Part shown: piece by piece, positions 1 to 5,167 of the stretch | Layout of the letters: each line of letters opens with the position of its first letter | Numbering within the stretch: the stretch's first letter is position 1 | DNA from: Gammaproteobacteria bacterium | Lineage (GTDB): Bacteria > Pseudomonadota > Gammaproteobacteria > Steroidobacterales > Rariloculaceae | NCBI GenBank assembly: GCA_016927175.1 | Contig: JAFGNC010000356.1 | Location: 1 to 7,513, forward strand | Direction: 5' to 3' | DNA length: 7,513 nt | The notes under the pieces: generated by a model | Databases searched by the model: none | The model's input: only the letters and a program-made list of their open reading frames with translations | Told to the model about the DNA's origin: nothing | Made by a program: the position numbers and the translations under genes

Positions 1-11
1 AACCGACGCGA

Positions 12-40
12 GCCGCGGTGCCCTTCGTGCCCTCCGCGGC
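12..40. repeat. GC-rich inverted repeat downstream of the TetR gene
   Basis: GCCGCGG at 12-18 is the exact reverse complement of CCGCGGC at 34-40, giving a 7-bp stem with a 15-nt loop. The loop side also holds a short direct repeat, GTGCCC at 18-23 and 27-32. It lies just beyond the stop codon of the minus-strand TetR gene, so it could form in the 3' end of that transcript. No T-run follows on either strand, so it is not a standard intrinsic terminator. Nothing else can be supported in bases 1-55, which may belong to a neighbouring gene cut by the window edge. Confidence 0.35.
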
Positions 41-55
41 CCGGTGCAAACGTCG

Positions 56-637
56 TCAGCCCCGATCCTCAGGCAAGACCGTCGCGACGAGCTCCTTCAC
101 GAAGACGCGGCTCTCTCGCGCGGAGATCGGCTGGCGAGAGATGAAGGCATGGAGCGCGCGCGCCTCGAGGACGCCGAGAAGGATGTCGGCCGCGACCCGC
201 GGCGGACATGCCAGTTGCCCGACCCGGGCCGCACGTCGAAGCCAGCCGGTCAGCGCCCGGCGCAGCCGCGCGGGCTGCGAGTTCTCGATCTCGTCGCCGG
301 GTTCGGGCATCAGGCCTATGGAGTACAGCGTGAAGGTCGCCGGAATCTCCGCCTCGGCCCAGCCCTGAAGCTGTAACAGGATGTCCCGCAGCTGCCTGTC
401 GAGCGGCGTGGTGTCGGCGGGGTTCTCGGCGAGCTGTCGAAGCACGGGCGGGTCCGTCGGGCACAGCGCCTTCAGCAGCAAGGCCTTTTTCGACCCCATC
501 CGCAGATGTAACGCGGTGGACGAGACGCCCAGCTCGTTCGCGACCGCGGCAATGGGCGCCTGGGCGCCGCGCGCCAGGAACACGCGGCGCGCGGCCTCGA
601 TGATCTGCGCGTCGGTGACTTCTTTCGGACGGGACAA
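56..637 (-). CDS. TetR/AcrR-family transcriptional regulator
   Basis: This is probably a one-domain DNA-binding repressor of 193 aa, a usual TetR length. Residues 8-52 form the helical DNA-binding domain: TDAQIIEAARRVF is the typical first helix, and the helix-turn-helix runs through IAAVANELGVSSTALHLRMG, followed by SKKALL. The rest is a helical ligand/dimer domain that I cannot assign to a known effector. I chose the TTG start at 637 because AAGGGA lies 5 nt upstream (643-648) and the protein then opens like typical TetR proteins (SRPKEVTDAQ). An ATG at 724 in frame would add 29 low-quality residues and lies upstream of a plausible -10 box at 674-679. The gene is divergent from the EF-hand gene at 827. 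TetR proteins often act on the shared intergenic region, so self-control and control of that neighbour are possible but inferred. Confidence 0.88.
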   Translation of the reverse strand: MSRPKEVTDAQIIEAARRVFLARGAQAPIAAVANELGVSSTALHLRMGSKKALLLKALCPTDPPVLRQLAENPADTTPLDRQLRDILLQLQGWAEAEIPATFTLYSIGLMPEPGDEIENSQPARLRRALTGWLRRAARVGQLACPPRVAADILLGVLEARALHAFISRQPISARESRVFVKELVATVLPEDRG

Positions 638-673
638 CGCAATCCCTTCGTTATCGTTCGTTTGGCCGGACCC

Positions 674-702
674 ACTATAGCGCCCGATCCGGGATTCGCC
701 AT
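674..702 (-). promoter_or_regulatory. Candidate sigma-70 promoter of the TetR gene
   Basis: On the minus strand TATAGT (679-674) is a good -10 box. The hexamer 17 bp upstream, ATGGCG (702-697), is a poor -35. Transcription would begin near 667 and give a leader of about 30 nt before the TTG start at 637. The -10 is convincing, but the weak -35 keeps the call tentative. Confidence 0.4.
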
Positions 703-735
703 TCCCGCGAGCTGGACGCTGCAAACTTCGTCAGA

Positions 736-746
736 GACCGACGGTC
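736..746. promoter_or_regulatory. Perfect palindrome in the divergent intergenic region
   Basis: GACCG-A-CGGTC is a perfect 11-bp odd palindrome. It sits between the TetR promoter candidate and the sigma-54 core at 764-779, about 20 bp upstream of the -24 element. It could be an operator for the TetR protein or a half of an activator site. The assignment is by position only; a short palindrome in GC-rich DNA may also be chance. Confidence 0.3.
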
Positions 747-763
747 ATGGAAACCGAAGCCTC

Positions 764-779
764 TGGCACGCGGGTTGCA
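764..779 (+). promoter_or_regulatory. Consensus sigma-54 (RpoN) promoter for the EF-hand gene
   Basis: TGGCACG (764-770), four bases, then TTGCA (775-779) matches the -24/-12 consensus TGGCACG-N4-TTGCW at every defined position. The invariant GG and GC are separated by exactly 10 bp. It is followed at usual distance (start near 790) by a leader of about 37 nt, a strong Shine-Dalgarno and the GTG start at 827, in the same orientation. Known behaviour of such promoters is strict dependence on RpoN and an AAA+ enhancer-binding protein. The enhancer site is not identified; the palindrome at 736-746 is rather close for a classical enhancer. Confidence 0.75.
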
Positions 780-826
780 GCACTGTGGGGCTGGCATCGA
801 TTTCTTGAGCCAGCGAGGAGGCACTC

Positions 827-1384
827 GTGAAACCGTTAATCACCGTGATGTCTGCGTGCGCTCTGTCTTTTCTCGGCACCGTCGGCGCACAGCAGGCGGA
901 ACCGCCCGAGGAAGAGGCCCGGGAAGGCATACCGGCTTCGCCTCACCAGGAGCAGGCCCTCCGGGAAGTGCGCAGCGATCTGTTCGAGCGCCTGGATCAG
1001 AACCGGGACGGGTCGATCTCCAGGGCGGAGGCGCAAGCTGAGGCGTCGCTGTCCGGAAACTGGAGCGAGTACGACGAGAACGGCGATCAGGTGCTGGACC
1101 CGCAGGAGTTTTCCGCATTCGACGCGGGTTCGACCGCCTCCGCCGAGGGTGAACGTACGCAGGTCGCGCGGGGCGAGCTGACGGAGGAAGGCCTGCCCGC
1201 CACGCGTCACCAGCAACAGGTGGTGCGCGAGGATCTCGTCGAAGAGCTGGACGAGGACGGCGACGGCGGGATCTCGCGCGAGGAAGCGCAGGGCGAAGCC
1301 CGACTGATCGAGGAGTGGGACGAGCTCGACCGCAATAGCGACGGTCAGCTCGAGTCGACCGAGCTGGCGCTGCTCGAGGAGTAG
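827..1384 (+). CDS. Secreted four-EF-hand calcium-binding protein
   Basis: This is a predicted exported, acidic Ca2+-binding protein of 185 aa. The GTG start is set by GAGGAGG at 815-821, 5 nt upstream. Residues 1-21 look like a Sec signal peptide (Lys at 2, hydrophobic core, VGA/Q cleavage). Four EF-hand loops are visible: D57-N59-D61-G62...E68, D83-N85-D87...E94, D142-D144-D146-G147...E153 and D168-N170-D172-G173...E179. All keep acidic or Asn ligands at loop positions 1, 3 and 5 and Glu at 12; loop 2 has Gln instead of Gly at position 6. Residues 32-100 and 120-182 are a duplication: EGIPASPHQEQALRE matches EGLPATRHQQQVVRE, each followed by a pair of loops. Such proteins occur widely in proteobacteria with little known function, so buffering, a matrix role or signalling cannot be separated. 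A sigma-54 promoter precedes it, and the stop codon lies at the start of a 24-bp repeat array. Confidence 0.88.
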   Translation: MKPLITVMSACALSFLGTVGAQQAEPPEEEAREGIPASPHQEQALREVRSDLFERLDQNRDGSISRAEAQAEASLSGNWSEYDENGDQVLDPQEFSAFDAGSTASAEGERTQVARGELTEEGLPATRHQQQVVREDLVEELDEDGDGGISREEAQGEARLIEEWDELDRNSDGQLESTELALLEE

Positions 1385-1521
1385 GCCGCCGCTGCTGCAG
1401 GAGCCGCGGCTGCCGCAGCCGGAAGGGCCGCGGCTGCCGCTGCCGGAAGAGCCGCGGCTGCCCGCTGCCGGAGGAGTCGCGGCCGCCGCTGCCAGAGGAG
1501 TCGGCTGCGCTGCTGGAGGAG
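1382..1521 (+). repeat. 24-bp tandem repeat array overlapping the EF-hand gene stop
   Basis: There are six degenerate units: 1382-1403 (22 bp), 1404-1427, 1428-1451, 1452-1476 (25 bp), 1477-1500 and 1501-1521 (21 bp). Most begin with a CGCGG-type core and end in GGAGGAG or GGAAGAG. Read in the frame of the repeats, units 2-6 give PRLPQPEG, PRLPLPEE, PRLPLPEE (after removing one extra C in unit 4), SRPPLPEE and SAALLEE. The last coding bases of the EF-hand gene (1361-1381, ELALLEE) resemble unit 6 at 16 of 21 positions. The TAG stop is created in unit 1, which is 2 bp short compared with unit 5. This looks like an expanded C-terminal coding repeat now out of frame, or a repeat with base-calling errors. 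The CCGCGG palindromes could also fold in RNA. Confidence 0.8.
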
Positions 1522-1543
1522 CGCGGCGGCCGGTCCCTCATGC

Positions 1544-1572
1544 TGGACATACCTCACAGTGCCATGTATTGT
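1544..1572 (+). promoter_or_regulatory. Sigma-70 promoter of the PadR-HAAS operon
   Basis: TGGACA (1544-1549) matches TTGACA at five of six positions. TATTGT (1567-1572), spaced by an optimal 17 bp, matches TATAAT at four of six. The start would fall near 1579, with a leader of about 40 nt before the ATG at 1620. The -10 overlaps the first copy of a 9-bp direct repeat, so a bound regulator would block it. Confidence 0.6.
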
Positions 1573-1583
1573 GCTGCCATGTA
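1560..1583 (+). promoter_or_regulatory. Direct repeat TGCCATGTA, possible PadR operator
   Basis: TGCCATGTA occurs at 1560-1568 and again at 1575-1583, a 15-bp period, over the -10 box and probable start site of the PadR operon. PadR-family regulators commonly repress their own promoters at ATGT/ACAT-type sites, and an ACAT also lies at 1547-1550. Operator function is inferred from position and this family habit; the two copies are direct rather than inverted, which is less typical. Confidence 0.4.
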
Positions 1584-1619
1584 ACCTGCGTCGGATCGCT
1601 TCGTGAAGCTCTCGAACCG

Positions 1620-2003
1620 ATGGTGATCAACAAGGACCTGATGGCCGCTTCCTCGACGCCGATCGTCCTGGCGATCCTGGCCGAGGGGGACAGCTACGGC
1701 TACGCCATCCTGAAGCGCGTTCGGGAGCTGTCCGGCGGGCGCCTCGAGTGGACGGACGGGATGCTGTACCCCGTGCTGCACCGGCTCGAGCGCCTCGGCC
1801 ACGTCGAGGCGCGGTGGGAAGTCGGAGACAGCGGCCGCCGTCGCAAGTACTACCGGATCACGCCGCGCGGCCGTGCTCAGCTCGCCGACGAACGCAGGCA
1901 GTGGCAGGCGGTGGACGCCACGCTGCGGGGCATCTGGCAGGCGCTCGTCGTTCCGGGTCCCGCGGCCGGGCGCGTATCCGCCGCGCCGCTGCCGGGAGGC
2001 TGA
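1620..2003 (+). CDS. PadR-family transcriptional regulator
   Basis: This is a 127-aa winged-helix regulator of the short PadR type linked to membrane-protein genes. From the ATG at 1620 it reads MVINKDLMAASSTP, the usual opening of this subgroup. Helix 1 covers LAILAEGDSYGYAI (18-30), and the highly typical LEWTDGMLYPVLHRLE (42-57) is the recognition region. The wing follows at GRRRKYYRITPRG (72-84), then an amphipathic dimerisation helix with ERRQW (91-95). No strong Shine-Dalgarno precedes 1620. AAGGA 4 nt before an in-frame ATG at 1641 could start a shorter protein, but that would remove the conserved INKDL residues. A TTG at 1569 falls inside the promoter and is rejected. The stop is 3 bp before the start of the HAAS-domain gene, so the two are translated as an operon; in this family the regulator is thought to control that partner and itself. 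Confidence 0.93.
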   Translation: MVINKDLMAASSTPIVLAILAEGDSYGYAILKRVRELSGGRLEWTDGMLYPVLHRLERLGHVEARWEVGDSGRRRKYYRITPRGRAQLADERRQWQAVDATLRGIWQALVVPGPAAGRVSAAPLPGG

Positions 2004-2006
2004 CGG

Positions 2007-3377
2007 ATGACGGCTGCGGGGCACGCGGTCTCGCTCGAGGAGCAGATCGAGCTCTGGCGCAGCTACCTGCGTCGCCGGCAGGCCATTCACTCCGTCGACG
2101 CGGCCGAGCTGGAGGATCACCTGCGCGAGCAGATCGCGGTGCTGGCGGCGGCCGGGCTCGCCGCCGATGAGGCGTTCCTGGTGGCGGTCAAGCGCATCGG
2201 CGACCTCGACGCGCTGTCGCGCGAGTTCGCGCGCGAGCACTCGGAGCGTCTGTGGAAGCAGCTCGTGGTGCCCTCCGCCGAGACCGGGGAGCCGCAGGCC
2301 GCGGCGCGAAGGGACGCCATCGCCGCTTTCTGCCTTGCGACGCTGGCGGCCGTGATCATCAAGGTGCCGGCGCTCTTCGGGACCGATTTCGGCGCGGATG
2401 CGGGTTTCTACGCCCGCAACCTGAGCCTCTTCGTCCTGCCCCTGTTGACCGGCTACTTCGCGTGGAAGCGACGGCTGGACGCGGACACTGTCCGCTGGCT
2501 GCCGGTGCCGTTCGTCGCGGCGGCCGTGCTCGTCAACGCCTATCCTCTGGCGCCTGGCGGCTACTCCGAGGCGCTGACGGCGCTGCACCTGCCGATCGCG
2601 CTGTGGCTGGTCGTCGGCGTCGCGTACGCCGGCGGCCGCTGGAGCGAGGTCGGAGGCCGCATGGACTTCATCCGGTTCTCGGGCGAGCTGTTCATCTATT
2701 ACGTGCTGATCGCCCTCGGCGGCGGCGTCCTGACGGGCTTCATGGCCATGATCTTCCAGTCGATCGGGATCGACATCGAGCCCTTCTTCGAAGAGTGGCT
2801 GCTGCCGTGCGGCGCGGTCGGGGCCGTCGTGATCGCGTCCTGGCTCGTCGAGGCCAAGCAGAGCGTGATCGAGAACATGGCGCCCGTGCTGACGCGCCTC
2901 TTCTCACCGCTGTTCGCGGCCGTGCTGCTGACGTTCCTCGGCGCCCTGCTCTTGACGGGACGCGGCATCGACATCGAGCGGAACGTGCTGATCGCTTTCG
3001 ACCTGCTGCTGGTCGTGGTCCTCGGGCTTCTGCTCTATTCGATCTCCGCCCGCGATCCCCGCTCGCCCCCCGGCGTCTTCGACCTGGTGCAGGTCGTGCT
3101 GGTCGCGAGCGCGCTGCTGGCCGACGCGGTAGCGCTCTCGGCCATCGCCGCGCGCATCACCGAGTTCGGCTTCAGCCCGAACCGAGTGGCCGCCCTCGGC
3201 GAGAACGTGATTCTTCTGGTCAACCTGGCGTGGTCCGCCGTGCTCTACGTCCGCTTTCTGCGCGGACGCGGATCGTTCACGAGCCTCGAGCGGTGGCAGA
3301 CGGATTACCTGCCGGTTTACGCCGCATGGGCGGCGATCGTCGTGATCGTCTTTCCGCCGGTGTTCGGCTACGTCTGA
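2007..3377 (+). CDS. HAAS-domain membrane protein with DUF4153-like body
   Basis: This is a 456-aa polytopic inner-membrane protein. Residues 8-88 are a cytoplasmic HAAS-type (permease-prefix) domain: a helical segment with EEQIELWRSYLRRR, then LEDHLREQI (35-43), AADEAFLVAVKRIGD (52-66) and a closing SREFAREHSERLWKQLV. This domain is characteristically encoded next to PadR regulators. The remainder has about ten or eleven hydrophobic segments, near 103-124, 138-153, 164-180, 192-208, 227-250, 266-282, 299-317, 327-344, 358-382, 399-417 and 437-454, and resembles the DUF4153 family. I see no ABC ATPase, MacB/FtsX periplasmic domain or catalytic motif, so the transported or sensed molecule is unknown. 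GGGAGG at 1994-1999 sits 7 nt before the ATG. The gene starts 3 bp after the padR stop and ends 6 bp from the convergent CapA-like gene. Confidence 0.85.
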   Translation: MTAAGHAVSLEEQIELWRSYLRRRQAIHSVDAAELEDHLREQIAVLAAAGLAADEAFLVAVKRIGDLDALSREFAREHSERLWKQLVVPSAETGEPQAAARRDAIAAFCLATLAAVIIKVPALFGTDFGADAGFYARNLSLFVLPLLTGYFAWKRRLDADTVRWLPVPFVAAAVLVNAYPLAPGGYSEALTALHLPIALWLVVGVAYAGGRWSEVGGRMDFIRFSGELFIYYVLIALGGGVLTGFMAMIFQSIGIDIEPFFEEWLLPCGAVGAVVIASWLVEAKQSVIENMAPVLTRLFSPLFAAVLLTFLGALLLTGRGIDIERNVLIAFDLLLVVVLGLLLYSISARDPRSPPGVFDLVQVVLVASALLADAVALSAIAARITEFGFSPNRVAALGENVILLVNLAWSAVLYVRFLRGRGSFTSLERWQTDYLPVYAAWAAIVVIVFPPVFGYV

Positions 3378-3383
3378 CGGGTC

Positions 3384-4583
3384 CTAGCGCTCGTCGATCA
3401 GCACGAGCTCCTGCCCCTCGAGCAGCAGCGGCGTATCGCGGGAAAGCTCCTTCAGTCTTTTGTGGAGTCTTTCGCCTTCGGCCGAGCCGGGCGCCACGAG
3501 CCTGACGTCGTTGTCCTCGCCGCGCGTCAGCGGCACGAGCGACACGCGCTCGACGCTCCTGTCTTCGACGACGACTCTGGCAACGAGCCCGTCGCGATAG
3601 TCCCTGACGCGAATCCAGTCGGATGCAGAATTGCCGAGGCAATGCATGACGGGCTTGCCCCGGTACGTCTCGACTGCCTGCAGCATGTGGCAGCCGTGGC
3701 CGAAGACGATGTCCGCGCCGGCGTCGATCGCGGCGCGCGCGAGCGCCGCCTGATAGGGCTCGTAGTGCTGCAGGTTCTCGTTGACCGGCAGGCGCGAATA
3801 CAAATCGGGCTCCGGCGCACTCGCCGGGTGGGGCGAGGCGCTGCCGCCGGCACCGCTTCTTCCCTGACCGTCCCGCGTGTGCGCCGACACGACGAGGATG
3901 TCGACTTTCGGTCTCAGCTCGCGAATGTCGTCGAGCATCCGCTCGAGATCGCCCGAATCGATCGTTTCGCCGTCCATCGACTTCAGGCGCGCGACGCCGG
4001 CCGCATCCGGCGTCGCGATCTGCTCGGACTCGTCGTACCATTTCGACGTGTACTGCAGAAATCCGAAAGTCACGCCTTTCGCCTCGACGATCGCGGGCTC
4101 GTGCGCCGCGTCGAGGTCTTCACCCGCGCCCGTATGCGCGATGCCGTGCGCATCGAGCACGGACAGGCTTTCGAGGATGTTTTCCCGCCCGTAGGCGACG
4201 TTGTTCGCCACGCCGACCACGGAGATGTTGCCTGCAACGAGCGCCGCCACGGACTCGGGGCCGAGGTGAGTCCATCCGCTCTTGTTCGGAAGATCGTGCG
4301 CGGGGCCGCGCGACTCGACGAGCAGGCCTTCCAGATTGGCGTAGACCAGATCGGCCCGGTTCAGCGTCCGCACGACATGCCGGAGCGCATCGGCGGGATC
4401 GTCCCGCTTCTGCACGTTGAAGTCGCCGAGCAGCAGCAGCGTCACGGCGTCTTCGCTCGTGTCGCTCCAGGGCCAGGGATCTTCGGCGCTTGCGCGGCCG
4501 AGACAGCAGACGAGCCCGAGGATCGAGGCACAAACGACGAAGGCTTTCGAGTGACGCCGTGATGCGTCGATCGACTTTCTCAT
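3384..4583 (-). CDS. Exported CapA-like (PGA_cap) metallophosphatase-fold protein
   Basis: This 399-aa protein has the calcineurin-like fold of the CapA family, named after the poly-gamma-glutamate capsule protein but widely found without a capsule. Residues 1-33 form a Sec signal (basic n-region, hydrophobic 14-28, ASA cleavage), so it should be periplasmic or exported. Family motifs appear in order: LLGDF with G53-D54, NLEG at 83-86, ANN at 126-128, SAH at 233-235, GADIVFGHGCHMLQ at 289-302 (H296, H299), and LGNS at 316-319. Several differ from the usual forms: ANNV for ANNH, AHTRD for HWGxE, GHGCH for GHHPH. About 28 extra Gly/Ser/Pro-rich residues lie after H235. The ATG at 4583 is chosen because GGGAGG (4596-4591) is 7 nt upstream, the signal peptide begins there and a promoter lies just before it; the open frame continues upstream to 5192 but is antisense to fdsD. 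Substrate unknown. No capsule genes are nearby. Confidence 0.88.
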   Translation of the reverse strand: MRKSIDASRRHSKAFVVCASILGLVCCLGRASAEDPWPWSDTSEDAVTLLLLGDFNVQKRDDPADALRHVVRTLNRADLVYANLEGLLVESRGPAHDLPNKSGWTHLGPESVAALVAGNISVVGVANNVAYGRENILESLSVLDAHGIAHTGAGEDLDAAHEPAIVEAKGVTFGFLQYTSKWYDESEQIATPDAAGVARLKSMDGETIDSGDLERMLDDIRELRPKVDILVVSAHTRDGQGRSGAGGSASPHPASAPEPDLYSRLPVNENLQHYEPYQAALARAAIDAGADIVFGHGCHMLQAVETYRGKPVMHCLGNSASDWIRVRDYRDGLVARVVVEDRSVERVSLVPLTRGEDNDVRLVAPGSAEGERLHKRLKELSRDTPLLLEGQELVLIDER

Positions 4584-4590
4584 GACCCTG

Positions 4591-4596
4591 CCTCCC
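4591..4596 (-). promoter_or_regulatory. Shine-Dalgarno site fixing the CapA-like start
   Basis: GGGAGG on the minus strand, 7 nt before the ATG at 4583. It decides the start in an open reading frame that otherwise runs 609 bases further upstream without a stop. Confidence 0.8.
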
Positions 4597-4612
4597 GTGG
4601 CACCTCCAACCC

Positions 4613-4640
4613 ATTTTAGGGAGGGCGCAACCGGCGTCAA
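4613..4640 (-). promoter_or_regulatory. Sigma-70 promoter of the CapA-like gene
   Basis: On the minus strand TTGACG (4640-4635) and TAAAAT (4618-4613) are each one base from consensus and separated by 16 bp. Transcription would start near 4606, leaving a leader of about 23 nt that contains the GGGAGG ribosome-binding site. This is the best sigma-70 match in the window and suggests sizeable basal expression unless repressed. Confidence 0.72.
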
Positions 4641-4661
4641 AGAGCCGGCGACATGCGGCTC
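4631..4661. repeat. Two overlapping inverted repeats at the capA-like promoter
   Basis: CCGGC (4631-4635) pairs with GCCGG (4644-4648), flanking the -35 box of the CapA-like gene. GAGCCG (4642-4647) pairs with CGGCTC (4656-4661) just upstream. The two share an arm and are mutually exclusive as hairpins. As DNA they could be an operator for the CapA-like gene; stems are short (5 and 6 bp) and chance is possible. No other feature is visible between here and the fdsD start at 4827, apart from a weak -10-like TATGCT at 4695-4700 for that gene. Confidence 0.3.
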
Positions 4662-4826
4662 GAGTCGCCGTCTGCGCAATATCGACCGATCAGGTATGCT
4701 CCTCATGTAGTCGAGCGTCTGATGGACCAGGCTCTCCGAGGCGGCTCGCGCGTCATGTGCGCAGGTACCGACGGAGCAAGCGGAGCGCGCCGCGACGAAC
4801 GGCGCCGTATTCCAGGGCGGCACACG

Positions 4827-5084
4827 ATGAACGTCGAAAAGCTCGCACGGATGGCGAATCAGATCGCCGCGAACATCGATTACGGCCCGAACAAAGCGCA
4901 GGCCGTAGCCGGCGTGGCGGACCACCTGCTCCGCTTCTGGACTCGGCAGATGCGCACCGAGCTCGCCGAAGGCCACGCGCGCGGCGACGTCGGGTTGACA
5001 GAGGTCGCCGAGCTCGCCCTGGCGATGGCGATGCGTCCGGGCGCCGCGCCGGAAATGAACGACACGGGCGGAGATGCCGGCTGA
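4827..5084 (+). CDS. fdsD: Formate dehydrogenase subunit delta (FdsD-like), orphan
   Basis: This small 85-aa protein matches the FdsD family, the delta subunit of cytoplasmic NAD-dependent molybdenum formate dehydrogenases. FdsD associates with the catalytic FdsA subunit and supports an active complex. The family signature is clear: EKLARMANQIAANI (4-17), the spacing to GVADHLLRFW (29-38), and RQMRTEL (40-46), followed by a helix that normally ends the family; the last 15 residues look unconserved. The ATG at 4827 has AGGGCGG at 4814-4820, 6 nt upstream. An in-frame ATG at 4653 would add 58 residues unlike FdsD, so it is rejected. FdsD is normally the last gene of fdsGBACD. Here there is none of those genes: a divergent CapA-like gene lies upstream and an unrelated CMD protein 83 bp downstream. 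It may serve a formate dehydrogenase encoded elsewhere or be a displaced remnant. Confidence 0.85.
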   Translation: MNVEKLARMANQIAANIDYGPNKAQAVAGVADHLLRFWTRQMRTELAEGHARGDVGLTEVAELALAMAMRPGAAPEMNDTGGDAG

Positions 5085-5167
5085 GGATGTGTCCCGGGCG
5101 CGCCCGACGGCAAGCCGTACTGCAACGGCGCCGGAATACACCGAATCCTTTCGACACAGGAGGCGGC

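Noticed and set aside
1382..1521. CRISPR array or intrinsic terminator
   Set aside because: The units are contiguous 21-25 bp repeats without spacers, so not CRISPR. There is no T-run after the GC-rich hairpins, so not a standard terminator.
1345..1557. Minus-strand Ala/Leu-rich open frame over the repeat array
   Set aside because: Low-complexity alanine runs arise from translating GCC/GCT-rich repeats in any frame. No ribosome site or homology is visible.
1554..2588. Long minus-strand open frame of 344 codons
   Set aside because: It is antisense to the PadR and HAAS genes, which have clear family motifs and ribosome sites. Its translation is Arg-rich with no recognisable domain, typical of a high-GC shadow frame.
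3462..4562. Plus-strand open frame of 366 codons
   Set aside because: It lies opposite the CapA-like gene, whose motifs, signal peptide and promoter are clear. The translation is rich in Arg, Val and Ala without family features.
4653..4826. Upstream 58-codon extension of fdsD
   Set aside because: The residues do not resemble the FdsD N-terminus, which normally begins close to the EKL..MANQI segment. The ATG at 4827 has a ribosome site.
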